A stretch of 64,000 nucleotides of DNA from Cupriavidus sp. IDO (GTDB lineage: Bacteria; Pseudomonadota; Gammaproteobacteria; Burkholderiales; Burkholderiaceae): NCBI RefSeq assembly GCF_000812465.1, contig NZ_JWMA01000005.1, forward strand, positions 36,697-100,696. The letters are read 5' to 3'. The position numbers were made by a program, and so were the translations under genes. Of this stretch, positions 1-7,705 are shown piece by piece. Position 1 is the stretch's first letter; the number at the start of each line of letters is the position of its first letter. The notes under the pieces were generated by a model. It was not told the DNA's origin. It was given only the letters and a program-made list of their open reading frames with translations, and made no database searches.

Positions 1-530
1 AAGCCCACGTACTTTGCTGTCGTATCCGCACCGATGCGCTGGAGAAAGTCGGAAAAGCGTGTCCCGCCCCACTTGCCGATGGCGCTCCATCCCTCCACGC
101 AGATATGGCGCGTCACCTGCGACGTCTGCGGCAGCGCGTACAGTTCCTCGAGTGTCCACGGCGTCTTGTGCGAAACCAGGCCGCCGACCTCGAGCCGGAA
201 CCCGTCGGCGTCCACCTCCGGCACTTCATCAATGCCGTAGTAGGCATTGAACGGGAACGGCCGCGTCAGCATGGACTCAGGATAGGTCGGCGCCAGGCGG
301 TGCGGGTCGAACAACCAGCCCTGCACGCGGTCGTTGAAGCGCGAGACCGCCATCAGGAAGGATTCGACCGATGGTTCGTCGGTGATGCTGCAGCCGGTCA
401 GCAGCAGCAGGCCGCCAAGCGTGATGGCACGCTTGCCGAACAGCCGGCGGGACGGCATGCTCAGTTCACGGGTGGCATCGTGCAGGATCAGCTCGCGGTC
501 GAGCCGGATGATTCGTTCGGGCGTGCTCAC
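1..530 (-). CDS. Molybdopterin-dependent oxidoreductase, MsrP/YedY/sulfite-oxidase fold (3' end outside window)
   Basis: Probably a periplasmic Mo-cofactor enzyme that takes electrons from, or gives them to, the adjacent b-type cytochrome. The visible 176 residues start at a GTG (528-530) with GGAGGA eight bases upstream. Residues 27-47 look like a Tat-type signal: Ser-Arg-Arg-Leu-Phe, then a Leu-rich stretch ending in LTGC, so it may be lipid-anchored. The motif RHICVEGWS around residue 144 carries the Cys expected to coordinate molybdenum in the sulfite-oxidase fold, followed by WGG. The cytochrome gene lies 21 bp upstream on the same strand, so the two are almost certainly one operon. The substrate cannot be told from this part; MsrP-type sulfoxide reduction and a sulfite-oxidase-like activity are both possible. 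The C-terminus lies beyond base 1. Confidence 0.85.
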   Translation of the reverse strand, partial: MSTPERIIRLDRELILHDATRELSMPSRRLFGKRAITLGGLLLLTGCSITDEPSVESFLMAVSRFNDRVQGWLFDPHRLAPTYPESMLTRPFPFNAYYGIDEVPEVDADGFRLEVGGLVSHKTPWTLEELYALPQTSQVTRHICVEGWSAIGKWGGTRFSDFLQRIGADTTAKYVG

Positions 531-551
531 GGCAGTTCCTCCAGGTGCAGC

Positions 552-1190
552 CTAGCGGCCGCGCAGCATGATGATGAGAGACCGCGGCACCAGCACGGTC
601 ATCACCACATGAACGACAATGAACAGCGCGATCGCGCTCATGCCAATGAAATGCACCCATCGCGCTGCGTCATAGCCCCCCATCAGCATGCGCAGCAGCG
701 GGAGCTGCACCGACTTCCAGATGGCAAGACCAGACAGCACCGTGAGCACGATCACGACGACCACCCCGAGATAAAGCAGCTTCTGGGCGGCGTTGTATTC
801 GGCGAGGTTGGCGTGCGAAAGCTTGCCTCGCAAGGCCGCGGCCACGTCATGCAGCGCCGACGGGATCGAGACCGGGATGAAGCGCCGCCGGAATCGGCCG
901 GTGACAACGTTCATCACCAGGTAGAACAGCCCGTTGGCCACCAGCAGCCACATGGCTGCAAAATGCCATTGCAGCGCTCCGGCAAGCCAGCCGCCGAGCG
1001 TGATGTCGTTGGGGAAGCGGAAGGCGAACAGCGGTGAAGAGTTGTAGATGCGCCAGCCGCTGAGCATCATGATGATCACCGCGATCGCATTCAGCCAGTG
1101 CGTGATGCGCAGCCAGGCCGGCTGGATCGTCGAGGATGGGCGTGCGGGAGTCTTTGGCCTGATCGCCGCCAATGGCCGTGCAGTCTTCAC
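552..1190 (-). CDS. Cytochrome b561-type membrane subunit for the adjacent molybdo-oxidoreductase
   Basis: A 212-residue integral membrane protein that should bind b-type heme and connect the quinone pool with the periplasmic molybdoenzyme encoded just downstream. Four hydrophobic helices are visible, at about residues 28-48, 70-93, 138-158 and 177-201. His residues at 31, 76, 180 and 194 are in the right places for heme ligation (inferred by position, not by alignment). It starts at GTG 1190 behind GGAGAGAG. Its length fits small cytochrome b/b6-domain proteins paired with molybdopterin oxidoreductases. It is not MsrQ-like in its N-terminus, so the exact partner family remains uncertain. Confidence 0.82.
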   Translation of the reverse strand: MKTARPLAAIRPKTPARPSSTIQPAWLRITHWLNAIAVIIMMLSGWRIYNSSPLFAFRFPNDITLGGWLAGALQWHFAAMWLLVANGLFYLVMNVVTGRFRRRFIPVSIPSALHDVAAALRGKLSHANLAEYNAAQKLLYLGVVVVIVLTVLSGLAIWKSVQLPLLRMLMGGYDAARWVHFIGMSAIALFIVVHVVMTVLVPRSLIIMLRGR

Positions 1191-1279
1191 GTTCTCTCTC
1201 CGATGCGATGTGGTTTCGCGGCTATCGCCGTTTCGCTTACATCACGTTCGTCGTCCGGCGCGGCGGGAACTTACATGGA

Positions 1280-1865
1280 TCTCACAAAGAATTTTTTTAG
1301 CTCTTCGCGGGGTAGCAGGTCTGGGTTCCTGGATGCGCTGCTGTTTCGCCGGCGTAGCCGGCGACCTCCTTTTTGACGGCGCGGGTTTACGGGTATTTGC
1401 TTCAGGGCAGAACTAGACTGCCTGCCGCGCAGATCGCCAGGGGCAACGCCGGGAAGACCGCTGTCCTCCCGACCTCGTGAGAGCGGAGTGGCACCCTGAT
1501 CAAGCGACGTGCCTGCGGCAAGAGGTTTTGGACCACGACGGTGGTGCGCGATTCGGCTGCGCATGCCTCCGGGTCTCAAGCTGCGTACCACTCCGCTCTC
1601 ACGAGGTCGGGAGGACGGCCTGTCAATGCCTCGCGCCGTCTCGTCACAACGCGGCAGGCATCGTAGCTATGCCCTGAAGCCAATACCCGTACAAAAACCG
1701 TCGAACACTACGATAAGACTGGCCGTCCGCCGAGGACAGCAAACGCGTTTTTGGTTACTTTTGTCGCTCGGACAAAAGTGACTCACCCGGCAGGGCGAAA
1801 CGGGGCCGTCAAACCATCGACAGCGCCCAACCGCAGCCCCCCCCTCAGACACATCAACAACCCGC
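1280..1865. repeat. Large hairpin-rich dispersed repeat, copy 1 (left arm partly deleted)
   Basis: About 590 bp with strong similarity to 14125-14778. The centre is a perfect 29-bp inverted repeat (1463-1491 and 1588-1616) with a 96-bp spacer. Outside this are further inverted stretches: a segment with TTCAGGGCA on the left is mirrored by TGCCCTGAAG at about 1670. A right-hand hairpin ACTTTTGTC-GCTCG-GACAAAAGT lies at 1757-1779. Compared with copy 2, about 60 bp of the left arm near 1375-1395 is missing, so its mirror symmetry is incomplete. It codes for nothing convincing and fills most of the gap between the cytochrome gene and the UdgX gene. Confidence 0.85.
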
Positions 1866-2023
1866 CTTGACGATAGAACCAATAGTCAGGAAAGCAAGGA
1901 ATCGCCGACAAGAACCTGATCGCCTTTGGAACCCGCTTCAGGTTACCAATCCCGCAACCCTTCGCCGATGGCGCAGTTCATGCATTTCACGAAGATATCC
2001 GCCCGAGTATTCAGGAGGCCCGA

Positions 2024-2635
2024 ATGCCAGCCCCCGCCAACAAGCCCCCGGTCAGCCGCGCTCAACTCAATGCCTGCCGACGCTGCACGCTCTGGCGCGA
2101 TGCCACGCAAGGCGTGCCCGGCGAGGGCCCCGGTGGCGCGCGCATCATGCTGGTCGGTGAACAGCCGGGATCGCAGGAAGACTTGCAAGGCGCGCCATTT
2201 GTCGGGCCCGCCGGGCATTTGCTGGATGAAGCGCTGCACAAGGCCGGTATCGACCGCAACACGGTCTACATGACCAATGCCGTCAAGCATTTCAAATTCG
2301 AGCTGCGCGGCAAGCGCAGGCTGCACAAGACACCGTCTCAGCTGGAAATGGAGGCCTGCGGCTACTGGCTGGAACGGGAGATCCAGCGGATCGATCCGCT
2401 GGTCATCGTCGCGCTGGGCGCCACCGCGGCCAGGTCCGTGCTGGGACGCAAGAGCGTGACGCTCTCGGCGATGATGGACGAGCCCGTCGAGCACGACGGC
2501 AGGCTCGTGCTTGCCACTTACCATCCCTCCTTTGCCTTGCGGCAAACCTCGGAAGAAGCGCGCGCGGCTACCTTCGAGCGGATCGTCGCGAGCCTGCGTC
2601 GCGCCGCAAGGCTTGAGCGCAAGCGTGGCGCCTGA
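2024..2635 (+). CDS. udgX: UdgX-type uracil-DNA glycosylase/uracil-DNA cross-linking protein
   Basis: A 203-residue family-4-like uracil-DNA glycosylase of the UdgX group, which binds uracil in DNA and, in the characterised mycobacterial protein, becomes covalently attached to the abasic site. Visible hallmarks are GEQPG at residues 45-49 (motif A), the UdgX-specific insertion loop KRRLHKTP with His101 in the position of the cross-linking histidine, and YHPS at 166-169 (motif B). Cys18, Cys21 and Cys112 with His89 could hold a [4Fe-4S] cluster; ordinary family-4 enzymes usually have Cys where His89 sits. The usual loop is KRRIH, so Leu replaces Ile here. The gene stands alone after the repeat. 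A spaced GGAGG at about 2012-2016 precedes the ATG. Confidence 0.92.
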   Translation: MPAPANKPPVSRAQLNACRRCTLWRDATQGVPGEGPGGARIMLVGEQPGSQEDLQGAPFVGPAGHLLDEALHKAGIDRNTVYMTNAVKHFKFELRGKRRLHKTPSQLEMEACGYWLEREIQRIDPLVIVALGATAARSVLGRKSVTLSAMMDEPVEHDGRLVLATYHPSFALRQTSEEARAATFERIVASLRRAARLERKRGA

Positions 2636-2662
2636 CACGCCCTGGGCGTCGATCCGCAGCCG

Positions 2663-2896
2663 CTAACGCCTGCTCGCCGCGAGCAGACTGGCGCGCGACA
2701 GCGCCAGCAGGAGCGCCGCGAGGGTCAGCCACGTCAGCGCCGGATGCCGTGCGCTCAGCTCACGCAGCGACACCGGCGTGCGCGGGGGCGCGTGCGCGGC
2801 TGCGGCGATGCGCCGTGAGCGCCGGTTGGCGGACCACAGCTGGAACACAGCGCCCGCCAGCCACATCGCGGCACCCACGTAGCGGGACGAAGACAT
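2663..2896 (-). CDS. Small membrane protein of unknown function
   Basis: A 77-residue protein with two hydrophobic segments (about residues 6-21 and 52-72) separated by an Arg/Ala-rich stretch. No family is recognised. It starts 30 bp after the end of the PRC-barrel gene on the same strand and has GGAGAAGG before its ATG, so it is probably cotranscribed. It could be an inner-membrane partner of the PRC-barrel protein, but nothing in the sequence proves that. Confidence 0.6.
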   Translation of the reverse strand: MSSSRYVGAAMWLAGAVFQLWSANRRSRRIAAAAHAPPRTPVSLRELSARHPALTWLTLAALLLALSRASLLAASRR

Positions 2897-2926
2897 GGCC
2901 CTTCTCCGGGCGGACCATTCGCATCC

Positions 2927-3355
2927 TTACAGCGGCGGGTTCACCCAATACGGGTCGCGGCCATAGTACTCGTGCACGGTCCGGCCCCATGTCGCGTCGG
3001 CCATGCTCGGCCAGCTGTCCTTGTTGAAGCCCGGGTCGGCCTTGATGCGTTCGGCAGTCGCGGCGATGCGGAAGCATTTCTCGTCGGTATCCATGACAAG
3101 TGCGTTCCACGGAATCGCGTGCAGCGTGTCGCCCATACCGAGGAAGCCGCCGGTGGTCAGCACCGCATAGGCGATGCGGCCGCGTGGCACGTCGAGCATG
3201 ATTTCCGAGATCTTGCCGACATGCTCGCCGTCGGATGAGTACGTCTTGGTGCCGTCCAGGCTCGATGCCGCCATGACTTCCGGGCCGGGGCCCGCGCCCA
3301 CGCCGGAACCGACGATGGCCGCGCCTTGCCTGCTGGTGGTGGTGTGCGTTTGCAT
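2927..3355 (-). CDS. PRC-barrel domain protein
   Basis: A 142-residue soluble protein. The PRC-barrel core spans about residues 30-105: a segment with GEHVGKISEIMLD and IAYAVLTTGGFLGMGD is typical of free-standing PRC-barrel proteins in beta-proteobacteria. The domain binds small ligands or RNA/protein partners in other families; here its role is unknown. The start at 3355 is preferred over a longer in-frame option because AAGGAGCG stands at the right distance upstream. The first 25 residues are Thr/Ser/Gly-rich and probably disordered. A small membrane protein gene follows directly. A candidate Fur box (3613-3631) lies about 260 bp upstream. Confidence 0.85.
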   Translation of the reverse strand: MQTHTTTSRQGAAIVGSGVGAGPGPEVMAASSLDGTKTYSSDGEHVGKISEIMLDVPRGRIAYAVLTTGGFLGMGDTLHAIPWNALVMDTDEKCFRIAATAERIKADPGFNKDSWPSMADATWGRTVHEYYGRDPYWVNPPL

Positions 3356-3612
3356 GTTGCGCTCCTTGAGTGGTAGCGGGTCAGAACGCTTGTGCATGCG
3401 CAATGAGCGTGCCCGCCGCCAGCGCTATGCGTGCCGCCGGGCATGCTGTCCGCGCCGGGCGGCAGAGCGGGAAGGGACCATGCCCGGAGGGCTGGCCAGG
3501 CAACGATGCCGCAGTAATTCTTGCTGCCGGCCATTGCAAAAAGCGGCATAACGGGGGACCTCGGCCCGTGCCGCCGCAAAAGAGAACAGGCCGCTTGCAA
3601 AATTCCACTTGT

Positions 3613-3631
3613 AATGAGATCGATTCCCATT
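3613..3631. promoter_or_regulatory. Candidate Fur box
   Basis: The 19-mer AATGAGATCGATTCCCATT has the 8-3-8 palindrome of Fur sites; six of the eight half-site positions pair. It overlaps a possible plus-strand promoter (TTGTAA 3610-3615, 16-bp spacer, TACCAT 3632-3637). It could control the downstream hairpin region and fur-like gene, the divergent PRC-barrel gene, or both. Confidence 0.5.
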
Positions 3632-3785
3632 TACCATGGCATCACTGTCTGACACAGGGCGCACAGCCCGACCGGCAGAACGGCCAGACCTGGCGCCGCT
3701 ACGGCACGTAGCGAGACCTGCGGGACCGGCCGGCAAGCATTCCGGATGCCGCCGCGCGGCGTTCGTTACCGACTTTTGTGGGGAC

Positions 3786-3896
3786 CGCTCCGTACCGCGG
3801 AGCGTTTGGCAGTAGCCAGTCGCCGGAAGATCGGGAAAGCATCCAGACCCCGCTTTCCCGATCGCGTCTTCCGGCGGCAAGCCAGGCCACCTTTTT
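3786..3896 (+). ncRNA. Candidate structured RNA downstream of the Fur box
   Basis: Two hairpins follow each other: a 7-bp stem at 3786-3804 with a 5-base loop, and a stem at 3821-3876 made of two 10-bp helices split by a 5-base bulge. A run of five T begins 15 bases later, so this is not a classical intrinsic terminator. It may be a Fur-controlled small RNA or part of a long leader of the fur-like gene. Only structure and position support this call. Confidence 0.3.
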
Positions 3897-4055
3897 ATTC
3901 CGCGCGTCGTCCAGGCACGGCGCTCCGTCCGGGACGCCCCAGCAGGGGCTGCCCTGGACGCTCCGCAAGCCTGAATTCCGCAAACCCGCCGTGATGACTG
4001 ACCATCGCCCGCGCTTCGTGCAAGTCGCACCGATCGCGCGGGCGCAAGCTGCCGC

Positions 4056-4502
4056 ATGCCCATGCCACCCCTGACCTCCGATCCCATCCACCTGAAGCGC
4101 GCCGGCCTCAAGGCCACGTCGCCGCGCATGCGCATCCTCGAGGTGTTCCGGACCAGCGCGCGGCGCCATCTGAGTGCCGAAGACGTATACCGCGTCCTGC
4201 TGACGCAGACCGACGACGCCGGACTGTCCACCGTCTATCGCGTGCTGAACCAGCTGGTGCAGGCGAACATCCTGCTGCGCCACAGCTTCGAATCCGACCA
4301 TGCGGTGTTCGAGCTCAACGAGGGCGGCCACCACGATCACCTGATCTGCGTGGCCTGCGGGCGTGTCGAGGAATTCCAGGATGAAGGGATCGAACGGCGC
4401 CAGCGCCAGGTGGCCACCGAGCACTCATTTGTGCTGCGCGAACACATGCTCGTGTTGTACGGCGTCTGCCCCCGATGCCGGGCGCGCCCGGATGAAAGCT
4501 GA
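4056..4502 (+). CDS. Fur-family metalloregulator
   Basis: A 148-residue dimeric DNA-binding repressor of the ferric uptake regulator family. Residues 10-90 form the winged helix (LKATSPRMRILEVF, then STVYRVLNQLVQ as recognition helix). The dimerisation half holds the His-rich EGGHHDHLICVACG segment and two CxxC pairs (CVAC near residue 106, CPRC near 139), expected to bind structural zinc. The His cluster suggests Fe sensing, but Zur- or PerR-like roles are not excluded. A second in-frame ATG lies two codons in. A Fur-like box 425 bp upstream could make the gene autoregulated. A small Cys-rich gene follows 30 bp later. Confidence 0.9.
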   Translation: MPMPPLTSDPIHLKRAGLKATSPRMRILEVFRTSARRHLSAEDVYRVLLTQTDDAGLSTVYRVLNQLVQANILLRHSFESDHAVFELNEGGHHDHLICVACGRVEEFQDEGIERRQRQVATEHSFVLREHMLVLYGVCPRCRARPDES

Positions 4503-4532
4503 GCGCGCGGAGCCGTCAACCTGGAGCCGACC

Positions 4533-4784
4533 ATGGACCGCCTGGCCAAGCCGCTATCCGAACTGAAACACCTGCTCAACCGCTACCTGCGCCAGGAGCC
4601 GGGCTGCCACGACTGCCAGCTGCGCGCGGTCTGCGTGCACCGGCCCGACCATACCGGCTGCAACTGGAGCGCGGAAGTCGATTTTCCCGAGCGCACCGAA
4701 GCCGAAGCGGTGCGCAACCTGCGCCAGGCGCGCCGCGTGGTGATGCTCGCGCGCGAGCGCTACAACGTGGCGGCAAGCGCCTGA
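4533..4784 (+). CDS. Small Cys-containing protein of unknown function
   Basis: An 83-residue basic protein following the Fur-like gene by 30 bp, with GGAG before the ATG, so probably in the same operon. Four cysteines in the pattern CHDCQLRAVC-x9-C (residues 25-44) could bind a metal. The N-terminal part is amphipathic. No family is recognised. Its position suggests a metal-related role, which is inference only. Confidence 0.6.
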   Translation: MDRLAKPLSELKHLLNRYLRQEPGCHDCQLRAVCVHRPDHTGCNWSAEVDFPERTEAEAVRNLRQARRVVMLARERYNVAASA

Positions 4785-4786
4785 CT

Positions 4787-5698
4787 TCAGCTACGCACGG
4801 CGGAGGGCTCCGCCACCACCGGCGCGGGCCGCAATACCAGCCACACCGCCATGCCGATCAGCGCGCCGCCGGCAAGGTGCGCCCACGACAGCGTCTCCCC
4901 CAGGAAGAGCGCGCCCCAGACGATCCCGAACGGCGGGATCAGGAAGGTGACGGTGAGCGAACGCACCGGTCCCAGGTCCGCGATCAGCCGGTAGTACAGG
5001 ATGTACGCGATCGCCGTACACACCATGCCGAGCCCGAGCATCGCGCCCCAGACACCGGCGCCGGCATCGCCCAGCGTGTTGTGCCGGACCAGCGCAGCCA
5101 CGCAGAACGGCAGCAGGAACAATGACGCGCCGGCTAGGCTGCCCGTGGCCACCAGCCGGCTGTCGAGCCCGCCGCGCTCAGTGATCCAGCGGCGCGTCAG
5201 GAAGCCCGCGAACCCGTAGCAAGCGGTTGCCACCAGACAGGCCGCCGCACCCAGCAGCACCTGCGCGGAAAACGCCACGGGCCCGGTGCGGGTCAGCACC
5301 GCCACGCCCGCCACGCCAAGCATCACGCCGAGTGCCTTGGCCCGCGTCAGCTTCTCGGCGAAGAACAGCGATCCGATCAGCACGCCCATCAGCGGCGTCA
5401 TGGCATTGAACACGGCCGAGTAGCCAGCCGGCAGCCACAGCGCGGCGATCGCGTACATGACGAAGGGAATGCCCGAATTCACGATGCCGACCACGATCAC
5501 CGCCCGCCATTTGCCGCGCATATCCCAGCGCAGGCCGAGCAGGGGCAGGCAGGCCGCCAGCGTCACCGCCCCGATCAGCACCCGCAGGAACGCCGAGGGC
5601 AAGGGGCCGAGCACCGGTGCACCGATGCGGATGAACAGGAAGCTGGCGCCCCAGATGGCGGCCAGCGAAAGCAGGCGGATAAGATCGGCGGGTTTCAT
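4787..5698 (-). CDS. DMT-superfamily (EamA) exporter
   Basis: A 303-residue inner-membrane protein with about ten hydrophobic segments and the two repeated EamA halves (about residues 5-135 and 150-285) typical of drug/metabolite exporters. The first half contains WGASFLFIR and PSAFLRVLIGA; the second half ends with a Leu/Ala-rich helix and a short tail. The start at 5698 (MKPADLIRLL) places the first helix right at the N-terminus; longer in-frame extensions are basic and unlikely. Its stop is two bases from that of the converging Cys-rich gene. The substrate is unknown; amino acids or amines are common for the family. Confidence 0.88.
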   Translation of the reverse strand: MKPADLIRLLSLAAIWGASFLFIRIGAPVLGPLPSAFLRVLIGAVTLAACLPLLGLRWDMRGKWRAVIVVGIVNSGIPFVMYAIAALWLPAGYSAVFNAMTPLMGVLIGSLFFAEKLTRAKALGVMLGVAGVAVLTRTGPVAFSAQVLLGAAACLVATACYGFAGFLTRRWITERGGLDSRLVATGSLAGASLFLLPFCVAALVRHNTLGDAGAGVWGAMLGLGMVCTAIAYILYYRLIADLGPVRSLTVTFLIPPFGIVWGALFLGETLSWAHLAGGALIGMAVWLVLRPAPVVAEPSAVRS

Positions 5699-5976
5699 GA
5701 TGGGTGCTGGCGAGGGCGCGTGGCGCCAGAGGAAGCTGCGGGGGATGGCGGCGATTAGACGCCTGCCGGAAGACGTCCGCAAGCTGATTTCGGACCTCTG
5801 CCTGCCCCGGAATGCCACCGACCAATGCCGACAAACCCATACTGATTGCATGGCGTTATCGCCTTTTAATGCACATTTGTGGTGCTTTTAACGCCACTTA
5901 GGCCGCGTTTCCGTCTCATTTCTTTCTACAACCTTTCCACCTCACCCCCCGGATGAGGGGAGGGTGTAACGGACGC

Positions 5977-6006
5977 GTGACAAGGCGACTTTGATTAAAC
6001 TAAAAT
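5977..6006 (+). promoter_or_regulatory. Sigma70-like promoter
   Basis: GTGACA (5977-5982), an 18-bp spacer and TAAAAT (6001-6006). It points at the terminator 46 bp downstream, so its product would be a short RNA unless the terminator is read through into the PadR-like gene. Confidence 0.45.
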
Positions 6007-6012
6007 CTGGTC

Positions 6013-6084
6013 TGCGCCAGAGTTAATTGACCCCTCCGACGCATTCCCGACAAGCCGCCAGGACCCTGGCGGCTTCTTTTTTTT
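6013..6084 (+). ncRNA. Candidate ~70-nt small RNA or attenuated leader
   Basis: The segment lies between a promoter-like element and an intrinsic terminator made of an 11-bp stem (6052-6062 with 6065-6075) followed by eight T (6077-6084). There is no open frame of note inside. It may be an independent small RNA, or a leader that limits expression of the PadR-like gene starting at 6202. Confidence 0.4.
6052..6084 (+). terminator. Strong intrinsic terminator
   Basis: An 11-bp GC-rich stem with a very small loop followed by TTCTTTTTTTT. No plus-strand gene ends just before it, which is why a short upstream transcript is suspected. Confidence 0.8.
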
Positions 6085-6201
6085 CGGCGCCAGCCCTGCC
6101 CATCCTGCCCAGGGGCATATTTGCCGCGCCGCCGCACCCCGTTCTCCGCACATCGCCAAACTGGCGTCAACCGCCGCGCCGGCTACCGCGTTGCCTGCCA
6201 C

Positions 6202-6504
6202 ATGAAACAACAGTTCCTTGGCCTGCTCGCGCGCGTATATGTCCTGCAATTCGCCCTCGAGGTGCCCGCAACCGTGGCCATGCTGGCGGATATGCTGATG
6301 GAGTACGGCTTCCAGGTCGACATCGGTTCCGTGCGGCCACTGCTGCGTGCGCTGCAAATGGAAGGCTATCTTGAAAGCGTGCTGCGCGACGGGATCGGCC
6401 GTGTCTATCTGCTCACCGAACGCGGCCGGGAAGAGCTGCAGAACAACCGCAAGCGCATCGACGACCTGTATCGCCGGCTGCACGCCGACGCCGGCCGCAC
6501 GTGA
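6202..6504 (+). CDS. PadR-like winged-helix regulator
   Basis: A 100-residue protein matching the DNA-binding half of PadR regulators. An N-terminal helix precedes the helix-turn-helix around residues 24-55, the recognition segment VRPLLRALQMEGYLES, and the wing RDGIGRVYLLTERGREEL. A C-terminal helix follows (NRKRIDDLYRRL), probably for dimerisation. The start at ATG 6202 is preferred to an upstream in-frame ATG at 6121, whose translation looks non-coding. It converges on the ABC importer operon and is not obviously its regulator. Confidence 0.75.
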   Translation: MKQQFLGLLARVYVLQFALEVPATVAMLADMLMEYGFQVDIGSVRPLLRALQMEGYLESVLRDGIGRVYLLTERGREELQNNRKRIDDLYRRLHADAGRT

Positions 6505-6551
6505 TCCTGCCTGATCGTGCCCACTGCCAGCGGGCGGACGGGAAGTCCGGG

Positions 6552-6568
6552 GCGTACCCGTTTCTGCG
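6552..6568 (-). repeat. 17-bp dispersed motif (isolated copy)
   Basis: On the minus strand this reads CGCAGAAACGGGTACGC, identical to the core of three copies at 44748-44993. It lies between the converging PadR-like and substrate-binding protein genes. Confidence 0.75.
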
Positions 6569-6583
6569 AACAAGTCTGCGAAC

Positions 6584-6620
6584 AAAAAACCCCGGCGCCT
6601 TCCGGCCCGGGGCTTCGCTT
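6584..6620 (-). terminator. Intrinsic terminator of the ABC importer operon
   Basis: On the minus strand a GC-rich imperfect stem built around CCCCGGG and CCGGGG is followed by a T-run (6584-6589), 20 bp after the substrate-binding protein stop codon. Confidence 0.65.
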
Positions 6621-6640
6621 TTCTCAACTTCAGGGCGTGA

Positions 6641-7660
6641 TTACTTCTTCTCCGCCTTGCCCTCGTAACGCTTGCTCCACTCGGCCAGGATGCGGTCGCG
6701 GTTGGCGCTCGCCCAGGTGAAGTCGTTCTTGATCAGGCGTTTTTCGTAGTCGGCCGGCAGTAGCGCATCCGGCTTGGCGATGCCCGGCACCGCCAGCACC
6801 GCGAAGTTCTTCTCGTACAGCGCCATCGCGTCATGCGAGGCCGAGAAGTCGGCCAGCTTGCGCGCGGCTTCCAGGTTCTTCGTGCCCTTGATGATCGCGG
6901 TGGCCTCGATGTCCCAGCCCAGGCCTTCGCTCGGCAGCACGATATCGATCGGCGCGCCTTCCTTCTTCGACTTCATCGCGCGGTACTCGAACGCAATGCC
7001 GATCGGGAACTCACCCTGCGCGGCCACCTTGCAGGGCTTGGAGCCCGAATGCGTGTACAGGCCGATGTTCTTGTGCAGGGCGTCCATATAGCTCCAGCCC
7101 TTCTGCTCGCCCATCATCTGCAGCCAGGCGCTGACGTCCAGGAAGCCGGTGCCCGACGAGGCCGGGTGCGGCATCACGATCTTGCCGGCGTAGACCGGCT
7201 TGGTCAGGTCCGCCCACGAGGTTGGCCTGGGCAGGCCCAGCTTCTGCGCCTCCACGGTGTTGAAGCAGATCGCCGCGCCCCACACATCCATGCCGACCCA
7301 TGCCGGCGGATTGGCCGCGCTGCGGTATTGCGCGTCGATGGCGCCGAGGTTCTTCGGCGCATACGGCTGAAGCATGCCTTCCTTGTCGAGGATGGCCAGG
7401 CTGGAACCGGCCAGGCCCCACACCGCGTCGGCGCGCGGCGCGGCCTTCTCGGCCAGCAGCTTGGCGGTGACGATGCCGGTGGAATCGCGCACCCACTTGA
7501 TCTCGATGTCGGGATTGGCCTTCTCGAAGGCAGCCTTGTAGGCGGCGATCTGGTCGGCTTCGAGTGCGGTGTAGACGGTCAGCACGGTGGCGGCGTGGGC
7601 GCCGCCGGCCAGCAGCGCGAACGCGGCGAGGGCCGTGGCGGTACGGATGGTGCGGGACAT
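6641..7660 (-). CDS. ABC importer periplasmic binding protein, 2-aminoethylphosphonate-type (PhnS2-like)
   Basis: A 339-residue extracellular solute-binding protein of the Fe3+/phosphonate/thiamine cluster. A signal peptide covers residues 1-23 (ALLAGGAHA | ATVLTVYTALE). The mature part contains KWVRDSTGIVTAKL and the anchor region MPHPASSGTGFLDVSAWL that line ligand pockets in this group. It is the last gene of an operon with a fused permease and an ATPase, an arrangement I associate with the putative 2-aminoethylphosphonate system. The family also includes ferric-iron binders, and no phosphonate-degrading gene lies in the window, so the substrate is uncertain. Spacing to the permease is 45 bp. 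Confidence 0.8.
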   Translation of the reverse strand: MSRTIRTATALAAFALLAGGAHAATVLTVYTALEADQIAAYKAAFEKANPDIEIKWVRDSTGIVTAKLLAEKAAPRADAVWGLAGSSLAILDKEGMLQPYAPKNLGAIDAQYRSAANPPAWVGMDVWGAAICFNTVEAQKLGLPRPTSWADLTKPVYAGKIVMPHPASSGTGFLDVSAWLQMMGEQKGWSYMDALHKNIGLYTHSGSKPCKVAAQGEFPIGIAFEYRAMKSKKEGAPIDIVLPSEGLGWDIEATAIIKGTKNLEAARKLADFSASHDAMALYEKNFAVLAVPGIAKPDALLPADYEKRLIKNDFTWASANRDRILAEWSKRYEGKAEKK

Positions 7661-7705
7661 GGATTCTCCTTTGGGGTGCAGCGTGCGTAGTGAATGGGTC
7701 GGGCG

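Larger units (their letters stand above)
3356..4055. other. 700-bp divergent intergenic region with Fur box and strong hairpins
   Basis: No protein gene is convincing here. The stretch separates the PRC-barrel gene (minus) from the Fur paralogue (plus). It contains a Fur-like box at 3613-3631, a hairpin at 3786-3804 and a very long interrupted hairpin at 3821-3876 followed by a T-run at 3892-3896. Short open frames across it have no start signals and atypical composition. Confidence 0.6.
5699..6201. other. Intergenic region with promoter and strong terminator
   Basis: It holds the eamA upstream region, an A/T-richer patch near 5870-5960, a sigma70-like promoter at 5977-6006 and an intrinsic terminator at 6052-6084. 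No protein gene is supported. Confidence 0.6.
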
